Counted from the first letter of the stretch, positions 24,400 to 33,071 are shown. The stretch: 64,000 bases of DNA from Sphingobacterium sp. SYP-B4668 (GCF_027627455.1 NZ_CP115483.1:5353113-5417112), one strand, 5' to 3'. Program-made: numbers and translations. The notes: generated from the letters alone by a model not told the origin.

Positions 24400-26108
24400 G
24401 TGGGTACGATTGGGCCGTACTCTTTGCTACTATTGCACTCATTATATGCTACGGCATCTATAAGAGCAAAGGCATCAAAAACATTGACGGTTACCTACTT
24501 GGTAACCGTTCCTTACCATGGTACAATGTCGGTCTATCCGTCATGGCGACTCAAGCAAGTGCCATCACCTTTCTTTCTGCCCCAGGATTAGCATACTCCT
24601 CAGGGATGAGTTTTGTTCAGTTCTACTTTGGCCTACCTTTGGCTATGATTGTACTCTGCATTACCTTTGTCCCTATATTTCATCGGCTACGGGTATTTAC
24701 CGCATACGAATTTCTGGAAAAGCGATTTGATATCAAAACCCGTGCGCTCACCGCAATCCTATTCCTTATTCAAAGAGGAATTTCTACGGGAATTACCATA
24801 TTCGCCCCCTCGATTATTCTTTCCACAATACTGCACATTGACGTCACCTATACGACATTATTCATTGGAAGTCTAGTCGTCCTTTATACCGTATATGGTG
24901 GCACGAAGGCTGTTTCTTACACACAGGTACTACAGATGAGCATTATCTTCGGTGGTCTCCTTGTCGCAGGAATCATGGTTGTCCATCTCCTTCCTCAGGA
25001 AGTGGGCCTTGTAGAAGCGTTGCATATTGCAGGAAAATCAGGCAAGACAAATGCGATAGACCTAACCTTCGACCTGGACAATCAATATACCCTTTGGACA
25101 GGTCTCATCGGTGGCTTTTTCTTACAGCTATCTTATTTCGGGACCGACCAAAGTCAAGTAGGTCGTTACCTCACCAGCTCCTCTATTCGCGACAGTCGGC
25201 AAGGACTCCTTATGAACGGTTTACTTAAGGTACCCATGCAATTTGCTATCCTACTTATTGGAGTGTTGGTCTTCGCATACTATCAATACAATACTCCCCC
25301 AATATTTTTCAACCAACAAGAAGTTGCCAAACTGAAGACTAGCAGTCACCATCATGAACTTCAAAAGCTTGAAAAGCAACATACTGCAGTATATCAAGAA
25401 AAACAGGCTGTATTAGACGAACTTGTACACGCGGTTAAAACCGATGATGATGCAGCAATAGCGCGCACCAGAGGCCGACTACAAGAAACTGACCGCAAGT
25501 CTCAGGAGGTGCGTCAGCAAGTCATTGATCTCATGAAAAAAAACGACTCCAATGCAGAGACCAACGACAATAACTATGTTTTTCTCAGCTTCGTCACCAG
25601 TACTTTCCCCAAAGGCTTGATTGGCCTATTGGTCGCAATTATATTCCTTGCCTCAATGGGCGCCACCTCAAGCGCTATCAACTCCTTAGCATCTACGACT
25701 ATCGTCGATATATACAAACGCTTTGTCAATAAGAATGACTCAGACCGAGGATATCTAAATGCTTCTCGCGTGATCACTTTCATTTGGGGAATATTTACCA
25801 TACTAATTGCCTTGTATGCTAGCCAACTCGGCAATCTACTCGAAGCCGTTAACATCCTAGGCTCACTCTTCTATGGAACCATTCTAGGTATATTTATTGT
25901 TGCTTTCTACGTAAAGAGAGTGGGGGGGATGGCCGTTTTTTGGGCTGCGGTCATCACAGAGGCTATCATTGTCATTATTTGGAACATGGACATCGTGGCT
26001 TTTCTTTGGCTCAACCTCATTGGTTGCGCACTTGTTGTCATCATCGGACTCATCTTACAACAATTCGTTTCTAATAACAAAGACAAACGATTTCCAATCC
26101 AGTCTTAA
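24396..26108 (+). CDS. Sodium:solute symporter (SSS family)
   Basis: A 570-residue polytopic transporter that imports a solute with Na+. About 13 hydrophobic helices. Family landmarks are YLLGNRSLPWYNVGLSVMAT near the N-terminus, the SSS signature around GGFFLQLSYFGTDQSQVGRY, and ASMGATSSAINSLASTTIVD in TM8. A roughly 90-residue hydrophilic insertion (about 305-395; KLEKQHTAVYQEKQAVLDEL) with coiled-coil character interrupts the core. The upstream deacetylase suggests an amino-sugar or sugar-acid derivative, but the substrate is not readable. It is convergent with the amidase gene, sharing four bases (TTAA). Confidence 0.93.
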   Translation: MSGYDWAVLFATIALIICYGIYKSKGIKNIDGYLLGNRSLPWYNVGLSVMATQASAITFLSAPGLAYSSGMSFVQFYFGLPLAMIVLCITFVPIFHRLRVFTAYEFLEKRFDIKTRALTAILFLIQRGISTGITIFAPSIILSTILHIDVTYTTLFIGSLVVLYTVYGGTKAVSYTQVLQMSIIFGGLLVAGIMVVHLLPQEVGLVEALHIAGKSGKTNAIDLTFDLDNQYTLWTGLIGGFFLQLSYFGTDQSQVGRYLTSSSIRDSRQGLLMNGLLKVPMQFAILLIGVLVFAYYQYNTPPIFFNQQEVAKLKTSSHHHELQKLEKQHTAVYQEKQAVLDELVHAVKTDDDAAIARTRGRLQETDRKSQEVRQQVIDLMKKNDSNAETNDNNYVFLSFVTSTFPKGLIGLLVAIIFLASMGATSSAINSLASTTIVDIYKRFVNKNDSDRGYLNASRVITFIWGIFTILIALYASQLGNLLEAVNILGSLFYGTILGIFIVAFYVKRVGGMAVFWAAVITEAIIVIIWNMDIVAFLWLNLIGCALVVIIGLILQQFVSNNKDKRFPIQS

Positions 26109-26995
26109 TATTTTAGGTACAAATTATATAAGACACTTTTATCATACAACGTCAATTCCGGGCGCAAATCATTGATGATAAATTTTCTTTTGAATGCGAC
26201 GATTGCCGCACCCAAATTCCGAGTGTCATAACCAATAATCTTCAAGGCATCAACGGCGTTAAAATCAGTTGGAGGTGTCATCAACATACGTTCATCGTAC
26301 CAAATCCCGAATCCCCTTTCCGCCAATCGCTTCCAGGGAAACAGTGCACTCGGATCATTCTTACGCGTAGGTGCAATATCCGCATGTCCAATAAAATTAG
26401 CAGTAGGGATATCATAATTCGTCTTCAACGTGTCCAACAATGTCATTAGCGCATTGATTTGAATATCAGAAAACGGCTCCTTTCCGTTATTATCGAGCTC
26501 AATACCCAGTGATACCGAATTCATGTCCGTAATAGAACCCCACTTACTTACCCCCGCATGCCAACCCCTTAAATAATCATTCAGCAATTGATACACTTCC
26601 CCTTTCTTTCCAATCAGGTAATGTGCGCTTACTTTTGTGTGGTCTAATGTAAATGTTCGAAGCGTCTGTTTGATACTATCTTGGGCTGTGTGATGGATAA
26701 CAATATAATTCGGCTTCCGGATGTCAAAATGTATTGCACCTACCCAATCTAGGTCCTTCCGCAGTCCTCGATTCTGCAAGCTCGTTACTTTATCTACGAC
26801 AACAGGCTCTGGAATAAGACGCGCACTATCCTCAAGGACCTTAGGTTCGGGTAATGTTGTCGTCAGTGTAGACGCTATTTCTTTGACCTGTGCAGTATAT
26901 TGCTTGTTCGTCTTCGAGTATTGATTGCTCTTACAGCAGACCATACCTAAACACGAGACGATGGCACCTATAAAAACATAGGAACTTCTATTCAC
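26105..26995 (-). CDS. N-acetylmuramoyl-L-alanine amidase, lipoprotein
   Basis: Amidase_2/PGRP-type zinc amidase that cleaves the lactoyl-alanine bond of peptidoglycan. 296 residues. A signal with Cys-Cys after VSCLGMV suggests lipid attachment. The catalytic domain spans about 85-225: YIVIHHTAQDS supplies the first His ligand, SAHYLIGKKGEVYQL is conserved, NSVSLGIELDNNG marks the core, and FIGHADIAPTRKNDPSALFP carries the second zinc His and a catalytic Lys. The start is GTG, overlapping the previous gene's TAG by one base. It is the last gene of a leftward envelope cluster. Confidence 0.93.
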   Translation of the reverse strand: MNRSSYVFIGAIVSCLGMVCCKSNQYSKTNKQYTAQVKEIASTLTTTLPEPKVLEDSARLIPEPVVVDKVTSLQNRGLRKDLDWVGAIHFDIRKPNYIVIHHTAQDSIKQTLRTFTLDHTKVSAHYLIGKKGEVYQLLNDYLRGWHAGVSKWGSITDMNSVSLGIELDNNGKEPFSDIQINALMTLLDTLKTNYDIPTANFIGHADIAPTRKNDPSALFPWKRLAERGFGIWYDERMLMTPPTDFNAVDALKIIGYDTRNLGAAIVAFKRKFIINDLRPELTLYDKSVLYNLYLKY

Positions 26996-28047
26996 TATTT
27001 CGGCAAATTAAATGTTAAGCCTAAAGCCAAAGACTCAGAAAATTGAATTTCTGCTTTTGTCTTACCTTTGGCGATGTCATCACTATCATACAACACAATA
27101 CCATTCAAATTTACATTGACGACTCTCGAAACTTTAGCCGTTAACCATACATCCAAACGATGGCTAGGATCGGTAATCTTCTCATAGTTTGCAAATAGAT
27201 TATAACGGCTTTTGAGATTGATATTTTTAGACAAATTCTTATCTAAATTAGCTGTAATCTGAAAAGCGAGGTCATTTTTAAAGGTATTACCCGCTTTAAC
27301 ACCAAACTTATCCGCTTGATCCTTTTCAATCGTTTGGCCTGGATATTTTTCAGCATATTGCTGAACGGTGAGTGGCTTTATACGATCGTCCAGAATAAAG
27401 GTTTGTCGCGCAGTACCTGTACCAAAACGTACCGACAAAGAATTGTCGGGCTTGTATTCCAAACCGAAAGACTCCGTCAAATACCCTGGTGCCATAAAAG
27501 CCGAAATTACCCCTGTAATACTATCTCTTCCTGAAACTTTGCTTGTACCATAACTATTACCAACATCAAATTGAGATTCAAATGTTAGTGATGTAAATAA
27601 AGACCAACTTTTTGATAGCTTATAGGCCAGTTTATTGTCCCAAAAAATACGGTCATTATTCTTCTTGGCCATCTGATCCTTGTTTTTCACCTTACCGTAT
27701 TTCAAGTCAACTTCTGTTACGAAATTAAAATCATTTCTATTAAACTCTGACTTATGCCATGTATTTATTCCTAAGGCCAAAGAGTTGACCCCACCACCAC
27801 TCCAACTATCGCTAAATGCCGCTTGATTAGCATTGATACCAAATCGGGTCCAATGCTTCCAATAATCCACCTCCAAAGAGAGTTTCGGAATCGGCACATC
27901 AATCGGCTTGATATTTAACTTCTGTTGCTTGTTGTTATTGGTGATAGAATCAGGCTTAGCTCTAAGTTCCTTCAGGTTCACCTGAGCGTCTGCCTTTTGA
28001 GCCAGAAAGCCCATAAATAGAAGAAAACCGTAGAATTTTATTTTCAT
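26995..28047 (-). CDS. DUF3078 domain-containing exported protein
   Basis: A 350-residue protein with a signal peptide (residues 1-21, FLAQKADAQ). The mature part has the DUF3078 pattern: WKHWTRFGINANQAAFSDSW, then WSLFTSLTFESQFDVG, and ends in a beta-strand with LALGLTFNLPK. Alternating hydrophobic strands suggest an outer-membrane beta-barrel. The family is Bacteroidota-specific and has no known function. It sits 22 bases after the carboxypeptidase-regulatory-domain gene and overlaps the amidase start by one base, so all three are probably on one transcript. Confidence 0.88.
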   Translation of the reverse strand: MKIKFYGFLLFMGFLAQKADAQVNLKELRAKPDSITNNNKQQKLNIKPIDVPIPKLSLEVDYWKHWTRFGINANQAAFSDSWSGGGVNSLALGINTWHKSEFNRNDFNFVTEVDLKYGKVKNKDQMAKKNNDRIFWDNKLAYKLSKSWSLFTSLTFESQFDVGNSYGTSKVSGRDSITGVISAFMAPGYLTESFGLEYKPDNSLSVRFGTGTARQTFILDDRIKPLTVQQYAEKYPGQTIEKDQADKFGVKAGNTFKNDLAFQITANLDKNLSKNINLKSRYNLFANYEKITDPSHRLDVWLTAKVSRVVNVNLNGIVLYDSDDIAKGKTKAEIQFSESLALGLTFNLPK

Positions 28048-28069
28048 AATAGCTGTTTTGTTAAATCAA

Positions 28070-28834
28070 TTATTTATAGGGTTCTATATCTAATTTTATT
28101 TCCGGAAGCAAAGGTAAGCGTTTTAAAGCAGGATTAGATGTAAACTGTTCGTAACTTGATCGAATATATGCAGTCATCTGGTATTCCGATGCAGAAATAA
28201 CGAAATAATAAGATGGTCTATATTGAACCATAAAGTCTTTTAAATACTCGTCCTGCAATCCTGTTATCTTACTAACCAGCGCTTGGGTAAATTTATAATC
28301 GATTATATTCTCCTTATGATCGTTCTCAATAATACGCGTCAATCGTTTTGCATTCTTTACTTCTCGACTAAACAGGCTATAAATAGCATTAATGCTAACC
28401 CCGGCTCCAGTAGGTCCTACTGAAAATACACTCCCTGGGTCTGCCAGTCGATATGCTTTGTTAAAGCTTTCCCGTTCCTCCTTAAAGACTTGCTCTGGAG
28501 TCTTACGTCCCATTACAGACACCTCGTCTAGATATATTGTCGCGCGTCTCAGATAAAAGAGTAATACTGGCCTATCGTCCATCGTAAGGGTGTCCGAATG
28601 AAACCCTTTCGAACTCGCGATCAGAACATCGCCCTTCTTAGCCCGTATACTGAATTCTCCTCTCGTGTTGTTATAAACCTCTTCTTCGCTATTTATATTG
28701 GTAATGTTTACCTTGGCAATACGTTGCTTTGTATCGCTATCAAAAACTATTCCTTCAACCTGCTTCTGCGCAAAAAGAGTTTCGTTTTTACCAACAAAAA
28801 TTAACAGAAATAGGATATAAAGGCTTGATCTCAC
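28070..28834 (-). CDS. Carboxypeptidase-regulatory-like domain protein, exported
   Basis: A 254-residue protein with a signal peptide (1-22, ETLFAQ). Residues 23-100 form a CarboxypepD_reg-like beta-sandwich (VEGIVFDSDTKQRIAKVNIT; GDVLIASSKGFHSDTLTMDD), the fold that begins many TonB-dependent receptors, but no plug or barrel follows. The C-terminal 150 residues are helical and contain SRPS-free sequence of no recognised family (FSREVKNAKRLTRIIENDHK). Probably periplasmic or outer-membrane linked. It lies between a glucosaminidase and the DUF3078 gene on the same strand. Role unknown. Confidence 0.82.
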   Translation of the reverse strand: MRSSLYILFLLIFVGKNETLFAQKQVEGIVFDSDTKQRIAKVNITNINSEEEVYNNTRGEFSIRAKKGDVLIASSKGFHSDTLTMDDRPVLLFYLRRATIYLDEVSVMGRKTPEQVFKEERESFNKAYRLADPGSVFSVGPTGAGVSINAIYSLFSREVKNAKRLTRIIENDHKENIIDYKFTQALVSKITGLQDEYLKDFMVQYRPSYYFVISASEYQMTAYIRSSYEQFTSNPALKRLPLLPEIKLDIEPYK

Positions 28835-28898
28835 AACCGTAAAACTACATTTTCAGATGTTAATTTTGAAATATTTAACAACTTTTCACGATTACTGC

Positions 28899-29735
28899 CT
28901 ATCTGGAGATGACGAGCAGTTGCCCTACAGATAAATCATCGGCAATTAAGCCATTAAGCTGCTTGATTTCTTCGATAGAGACATTATAGCGCTTACTGAC
29001 GGCATAGAGGGTGTCTTTAAGCTGTACTTCATGTATCCGCATCGCTACAGGACTCTTGATTTTTTCTGATTGTACGGCTGGCTCCTGAACGATTTTCTCT
29101 TCAATAACATGGTCGACAACCTCCTCTCTTCTCTCTTTTTCGACAAAACTCTCCGCCCGGTCGTATTTATAAAGTTCGTATCGATCAATCATATCAATCA
29201 ACAACTCAGCATAGCGTGGATTAGTAGCATAACCGGCAGATTTCAATCCCTTTGCCCAGCCTTTATAGTCGTCTTTATCAAGTGTAAAAAGCTTCTCATA
29301 CCGCTTTCTCAACAAAAACTGTGAGTGGTCTTTAAACGATTGCTCTGGATTGTCATACACACGAAAACAATCATTTTCATGGTCATCAGGTCTGGTTACG
29401 CTCTTTCCGTTCCACACCCCACCACATTTTATACCAAAGTGATTATTAGCTTCTTTAGCCAAATAGCTATTTCCATTTCCAGATTCTAAAAGCGCTTGCG
29501 CCAATTTAATGCTTGCAGGAATTCCATACTGATTCATTTCAGAAATAGCAACCCCCTTGTACCGCTCAATATAAGTTAGGCCAGACATACTTGTCCCGCC
29601 TGTGCTTTTAGAGGCTCCAGAAGACGTCGTCTTACTGGTTTCTCCATTTTTGCCCACCAACACGGTGCTTCTCTTACTTGAACATGACGAAACGATAAGC
29701 ATCACCACGACGGACAAATAGACGAGTTTATTCAT
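28899..29735 (-). CDS. Glucosaminidase lipoprotein with C-terminal LysM
   Basis: Peptidoglycan hydrolase of the N-acetylglucosaminidase (FlgJ/LytG) family. 278 residues with a lipoprotein signal (LIVSSCSSKR). The catalytic domain (about 50-195) begins YIERYKGVAISEMNQYGIPA; the Glu in QALLESGNGNSYLA is the expected catalytic acid, and HFGIKCGGVWNGKSV follows. A basic-acidic linker leads to a LysM module at 230-278 (LKDTLYAVSKRYNVSIEEIK), which binds cell wall. A shorter paralogue lies immediately upstream. Probably acts in cell-wall turnover at the inner face of the outer membrane. Confidence 0.93.
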   Translation of the reverse strand: MNKLVYLSVVVMLIVSSCSSKRSTVLVGKNGETSKTTSSGASKSTGGTSMSGLTYIERYKGVAISEMNQYGIPASIKLAQALLESGNGNSYLAKEANNHFGIKCGGVWNGKSVTRPDDHENDCFRVYDNPEQSFKDHSQFLLRKRYEKLFTLDKDDYKGWAKGLKSAGYATNPRYAELLIDMIDRYELYKYDRAESFVEKERREEVVDHVIEEKIVQEPAVQSEKIKSPVAMRIHEVQLKDTLYAVSKRYNVSIEEIKQLNGLIADDLSVGQLLVISR

Positions 29736-29780
29736 TTTTAGATTGACAGCTAATATCTCTTATTGGGGTTTGATTGGAAT

Positions 29781-30353
29781 CTACCTTAAATTACTTGATG
29801 TTCCCTGTGAAACTTCCTGTTCTGTACGGTTAGCTACCAAAGATTTGCTTGTGGCATTCGGTCGATCCAGATTATCCAATTCATACCTACGAATCATTGA
29901 AAGTACTTGGGTTTTCCAGCTTTTGCTGTGCGAATACCCCGACCTTGCGATTCCATTAATCCACGCTTGGTAATCCAAGGCATCGTACTTATCAAAAAGT
30001 TTCTGGGTAGCGCTTCTCCGTTTTAATAATCCAACGAAATCGTGGTAGGAGTCTAGGATAGAGGAATATCCTTTATAGGATGACCGAATGGCCTTACTAT
30101 TGTTTTTGCCCTTTATCCCAAAATGGTTGTTGAGATGTTTGGCAACCTTGCTATTTCCATTGGCACTCTCGTGCATAGCAATCGCTAAGATTACTGAGGC
30201 AGGAACACCATGTTCACGGCTCAGCTGTTGTGCGATCTGCTTGTGCTCTTCGACGTATGAAGTCGGAGAAAATTTTTGAGCAAAAGTGTATGTTACACTA
30301 GCTAAACTCAAAAACAGCACAAGAAGATACTTTCTAATGTTTCTTTCTTGCAT
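29781..30353 (-). CDS. Glucosaminidase domain protein, secreted, without LysM
   Basis: A 190-residue paralogue of the next gene. Signal peptide residues 1-25 (LASVTYTFAQ). The catalytic domain has YVEEHKQIAQQLSREHGVPA, the presumed acid in IAMHESANGNSKVA and NHFGIKGKNNSKAIRSSYKG, then ends LSMIRRYELDNLDRP. It lacks the C-terminal LysM of its neighbour and has a plain signal peptide rather than a lipobox, so the two enzymes should differ in location. It follows the O-methyltransferase gene by 22 bases. The tandem arrangement indicates duplication. Confidence 0.9.
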   Translation of the reverse strand: MQERNIRKYLLVLFLSLASVTYTFAQKFSPTSYVEEHKQIAQQLSREHGVPASVILAIAMHESANGNSKVAKHLNNHFGIKGKNNSKAIRSSYKGYSSILDSYHDFVGLLKRRSATQKLFDKYDALDYQAWINGIARSGYSHSKSWKTQVLSMIRRYELDNLDRPNATSKSLVANRTEQEVSQGTSSNLR

Positions 30354-30375
30354 AATAAATCATTTAGTCCACAAC

Positions 30376-31011
30376 TTACTTTTTGCGCAAAACAAAAAGT
30401 CCATCTCGAATAGGTAAGATTAATTTATCAACCCGTTGATCGCTTTTTAACTGTTCGTTCAACTCGAGAATTTGCTTCGTTTGATTGTCCGGATTCCCTT
30501 GCAGCACTTTTCCCTTCCATAAAACATTGTCGATCATAATAAGCCCTCCGGACGGAACTCGATCGACCAGTAAATCATAATATTGAAGATTTCTCTTCTT
30601 ATCTGCATCAATAAATACCAAATCAAACTGTCCCGGTATGTTATCGATGACCTGTATTGCATCACCTATATGATAACGAATTCGATTGTCAAACAATGAC
30701 TCTTTAAAATAACCTCGAACTCGTTCTTCCAATTCTGCATTAATATCAATTGTATGGATTTCTCCATCCGTTTGCAGCCCCTCTGCCAAACATAATGTTG
30801 CGTAGCCTGTGAAGGTACCAATCTCCAAAATGCGATTGGGTCTTGTCATCTTACTCAAAAAAGATAAAACCCTTCCTTGATAATGTCCCGACAACATGTG
30901 GGGCATCGTTTCTTTCAGATAGGTCTCCCGATTGATTCTTTTTAGTAACGCAGATTCTTCGTCACAAGTATGTTCTAAGTACGTATTTAACAGTTCTTCG
31001 GACTGATGCAT
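30376..31011 (-). CDS. Class I SAM-dependent O-methyltransferase
   Basis: A 211-residue cytoplasmic methyltransferase of the caffeoyl-CoA/catechol O-methyltransferase type. Motif I is RILEIGTFTGYATLCLAEGL (SAM binding), followed by IHTIDINAELEERV, then FDLVFIDADKKRNLQYYDLL with the metal-binding Asp-Ala-Asp region, and GGLIMIDNVLWKGKV. These enzymes need Mg2+ and methylate catechol-like hydroxyls. Bacteroidota genomes commonly have one unassigned copy. It has its own promoter ending five bases before the ATG, so its mRNA may be leaderless. The glucosaminidase genes follow on the same strand. Confidence 0.9.
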   Translation of the reverse strand: MHQSEELLNTYLEHTCDEESALLKRINRETYLKETMPHMLSGHYQGRVLSFLSKMTRPNRILEIGTFTGYATLCLAEGLQTDGEIHTIDINAELEERVRGYFKESLFDNRIRYHIGDAIQVIDNIPGQFDLVFIDADKKRNLQYYDLLVDRVPSGGLIMIDNVLWKGKVLQGNPDNQTKQILELNEQLKSDQRVDKLILPIRDGLFVLRKK

Positions 31012-31016
31012 GGATG

Positions 31017-31047
31017 CAAATGTAAGTAAGCCAATCCAAAATACAAA
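31017..31047 (-). promoter_or_regulatory. Promoter for the O-methyltransferase, leaderless geometry
   Basis: TTTG (31047-31044), exactly 19 bases, TACATTTG (31024-31017), then five bases to the ATG at 31011. Transcription should begin at or next to the start codon. Confidence 0.65.
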
Positions 31048-31068
31048 AACAAAAAATCACATAAAACT

Positions 31069-31127
31069 AAAAGTCAGGCATTTACATTATTTTGCTCGTC
31101 ACAAAACATGTAAATACCTGACTTTCT
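31069..31127 (-). terminator. Terminator after folE
   Basis: AAAGTCAGGCATTTACAT and ATGTAAATACCTGACTTT form a long, slightly bulged stem with a loop of about 20 bases, in the gap between folE and the O-methyltransferase promoter. Confidence 0.6.
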
Positions 31128-31158
31128 AAATGAAGCAATAATTGCTGTATTTACGGGA

Positions 31159-31791
31159 TTAAATCAAATTAGCCGTGATTAATCTTAAAAATTCAGACCT
31201 AGTCACATCATTCTGAAAAGCTCCAGTAAATGCAGACGTTGTCGTCACCGAATTTTGCTTTTGTACACCACGCATAGCCATACACATATGCTTACACTCC
31301 ATCACAACAGCCACCCCCTTTGCTCCCAAAGTCTCTTGTATACAATCTCGGATTTCGTTTGTAAGACGCTCTTGTACCTGCAATCTTCGCGCAAAAATAT
31401 CCACTACTCTTGGGATTTTACTGAGTCCGACGATATGGCCGTTTGGAATATAAGCGATATGGGCCTTTCCGAAGAATGGGAGCATGTGGTGCTCACATAA
31501 AGAGTAAACTTCTATATCCTTTACAACCACCATTTGGCTATAGTCCTCTTCAAACATAGCCGCTTGCAACACCGCTGCAGCATCCTGTTCATATCCTTGG
31601 GTTAAGAACTTCAACGCCTTAGCTACACGCTCAGGTGTTTTGAGTAGCCCCTCTCTTGTGGGGTCTTCACCCAACGCCTGAAGAATATCCGTGTAATGTG
31701 TTGATATCCTATCCACATGTACTTGGTTGTACTGATCTATCTTGGTGTATCCATCCATCTCTTCATGGTCCAAGCTTGAAGAATCATTCAT
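31159..31791 (-). CDS. folE: GTP cyclohydrolase I
   Basis: Converts GTP to 7,8-dihydroneopterin triphosphate, the first step to folate, tetrahydropterins and queuosine precursors. 210 residues, normal length. The zinc site is visible in YSLCEHHMLPF (Cys and His) and CKHMCMAMRGVQ (second Cys). The C-terminal SVTTTSAFTGAF block is typical of type I enzymes. It starts 18 bases after queD on the same strand, so the two probably form one unit sharing the dihydroneopterin triphosphate intermediate. The N-terminal 20 residues are poorly conserved acidic sequence. Confidence 0.96.
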   Translation of the reverse strand: MNDSSSLDHEEMDGYTKIDQYNQVHVDRISTHYTDILQALGEDPTREGLLKTPERVAKALKFLTQGYEQDAAAVLQAAMFEEDYSQMVVVKDIEVYSLCEHHMLPFFGKAHIAYIPNGHIVGLSKIPRVVDIFARRLQVQERLTNEIRDCIQETLGAKGVAVVMECKHMCMAMRGVQKQNSVTTTSAFTGAFQNDVTRSEFLRLITANLI

Positions 31792-31809
31792 GAGTAAACT
31801 ATTAAAGAT

Positions 31810-32223
31810 TTATTCGCCGAAGTATTCGACATAATTATTTTCTGTTTCTACTAATTTCACGCAATGCAACAGTACGTTTCGCTCTGCAAATAATGGCCTT
31901 AAGACGTCAAATATCGCTATGGCAATATATTCGGTTGAGGCTAGCTTACCTGCCATAAAATCAACATCCAAATTAACGTTGCGATGATCTAGTTTTTCTA
32001 TGACATGTTGCAATATGACCCGCTTCATTTCTTTCAAGTCGATCAGAAATCCGGTTTCTGGATTCACCTCTCCTTTTACCGTTACAAAAAGCTCGTAATT
32101 ATGCCCATGCCAGTTCGGATTACTGCATTTACCAAAAACATTTTCGTTCTCTTCCAACGACCAATCTGCCCGATAAAGTTTGTGAGCGGCACTGAAGCGC
32201 TCGCGCCGTGTAATAAAAATCAT
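31810..32223 (-). CDS. queD: 6-carboxytetrahydropterin synthase / PTPS family
   Basis: Converts dihydroneopterin triphosphate to 6-carboxytetrahydropterin (queuosine pathway) or a related pterin. 137 residues from ATG 32223; a longer reading would run upstream through the promoter and is rejected. Zinc ligands are the His of RFSAAHKL and the two in NPNWHGHNYEL; the preceding KCSNPN supplies the catalytic Cys. EKLDHRNVNLD and VETENNYVEYFGE complete the fold. Bacterial homologues of this size are usually QueD, but no other queuosine gene is here. Followed closely by folE. Confidence 0.88.
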   Translation of the reverse strand: MIFITRRERFSAAHKLYRADWSLEENENVFGKCSNPNWHGHNYELFVTVKGEVNPETGFLIDLKEMKRVILQHVIEKLDHRNVNLDVDFMAGKLASTEYIAIAIFDVLRPLFAERNVLLHCVKLVETENNYVEYFGE

Positions 32224-32230
32224 AATGCCA

Positions 32231-32238
32231 CAAAGATA
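32231..32238 (-). promoter_or_regulatory. -7 element for queD-folE
   Basis: TATCTTTG on the minus strand, ending seven bases before the queD ATG. No good TTTG upstream. The leader would be one or two bases. Confidence 0.45.
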
Positions 32239-32308
32239 AGGCTTTGCGTTCAGAATTATGTAAATATTAGTATTATTGTGGTCTAGGAATGGTCTTATAA
32301 TTATGCTA

Positions 32309-32929
32309 ATGAAAATACTTATTGTCGCAGCAACATCGTTCGAAATACAACCCCTCTTAAACGCCCAAATCCTACCATATCCGATAGATACGTTGATCAC
32401 TGGGGTCGGGATGACCCAAACGGCCTACACATTAGGAAAGCACTTGGCATTAAACTCCTATGACTTAATTATTAATCTAGGTATTGCAGGTTCTTTCGAT
32501 CGTAATCTGAAAATAGGAGAGGTCGTTGAGGTAACCGAAGATCGATTTGCAGAGTTAGGCGCCGAAGATGGAGAGTCTTTCCTTTCGATAGAAGACCTCG
32601 GATTCGGAGTCTCAGTCTTTCGCCCTATTCCTTTTGACAACCCTCCTTTTTATCCCCCTCTTTTGAAAAAAGTAAATGCCATTACCGTCAACAAGGTGCA
32701 CGGACATGAGCCCAACATTGCGAAATTAAAAAATCAACATCCCGATGTTGATTTGGAATCAATGGAAGGTGCAGCAGTATTCCTCGCTGCCAATGGGCAA
32801 CAGATTCCTAGTATACAGATTCGCGCTATATCCAATTATGTTGAACAGCGCAATCGCGAAAGCTGGGACATCCCGTTAGCTATTAAGAATTTAAACACGG
32901 TCGTCCTGGAGTGGCTATCCCCTTTATAG
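32309..32929 (+). CDS. mqnB: Futalosine hydrolase
   Basis: Releases hypoxanthine from futalosine in the futalosine route to menaquinone. 206 residues with the nucleoside phosphorylase fold: MKILIVAATSFEIQPL, LITGVGMTQTAYTLGK, and DLIINLGIAGSFDRNLKIGE. The C-terminal DLESMEGAAVFLAA and AISNYVEQRNRESWD carry the purine-binding Glu and Asn-type residues. An alternative ATG lies six bases upstream at 32303. Divergent from queD. No other mqn gene is in the window. The call over generic MTA/SAH nucleosidase rests on the SNYVEQRNRESWDI tail typical of MqnB. Confidence 0.9.
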   Translation: MKILIVAATSFEIQPLLNAQILPYPIDTLITGVGMTQTAYTLGKHLALNSYDLIINLGIAGSFDRNLKIGEVVEVTEDRFAELGAEDGESFLSIEDLGFGVSVFRPIPFDNPPFYPPLLKKVNAITVNKVHGHEPNIAKLKNQHPDVDLESMEGAAVFLAANGQQIPSIQIRAISNYVEQRNRESWDIPLAIKNLNTVVLEWLSPL

Positions 32930-33033
32930 ATTCTACAATAACCGAACCCTTTGCTAGCTCATATTTTGGTAAAAAGGATCTCAAGTCATATAAATTTGAC
33001 AGCTCAAACCTTCAAAATATCAATAAATAATAG

Positions 33034-33041
33034 TAGTTTTG
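33034..33041 (+). promoter_or_regulatory. -7 element before pdhB
   Basis: TAGTTTTG matches TAnnTTTG, 30 bases before the ATG. The upstream element is not clear. Confidence 0.4.
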
Positions 33042-33071
33042 CGTATTAGAATTTGACACTATTTACAACTG

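Noticed and set aside
25574..25855. Opposite-strand open frame inside the symporter gene
   Set aside because: Shadow of conserved transmembrane helices; no independent support.
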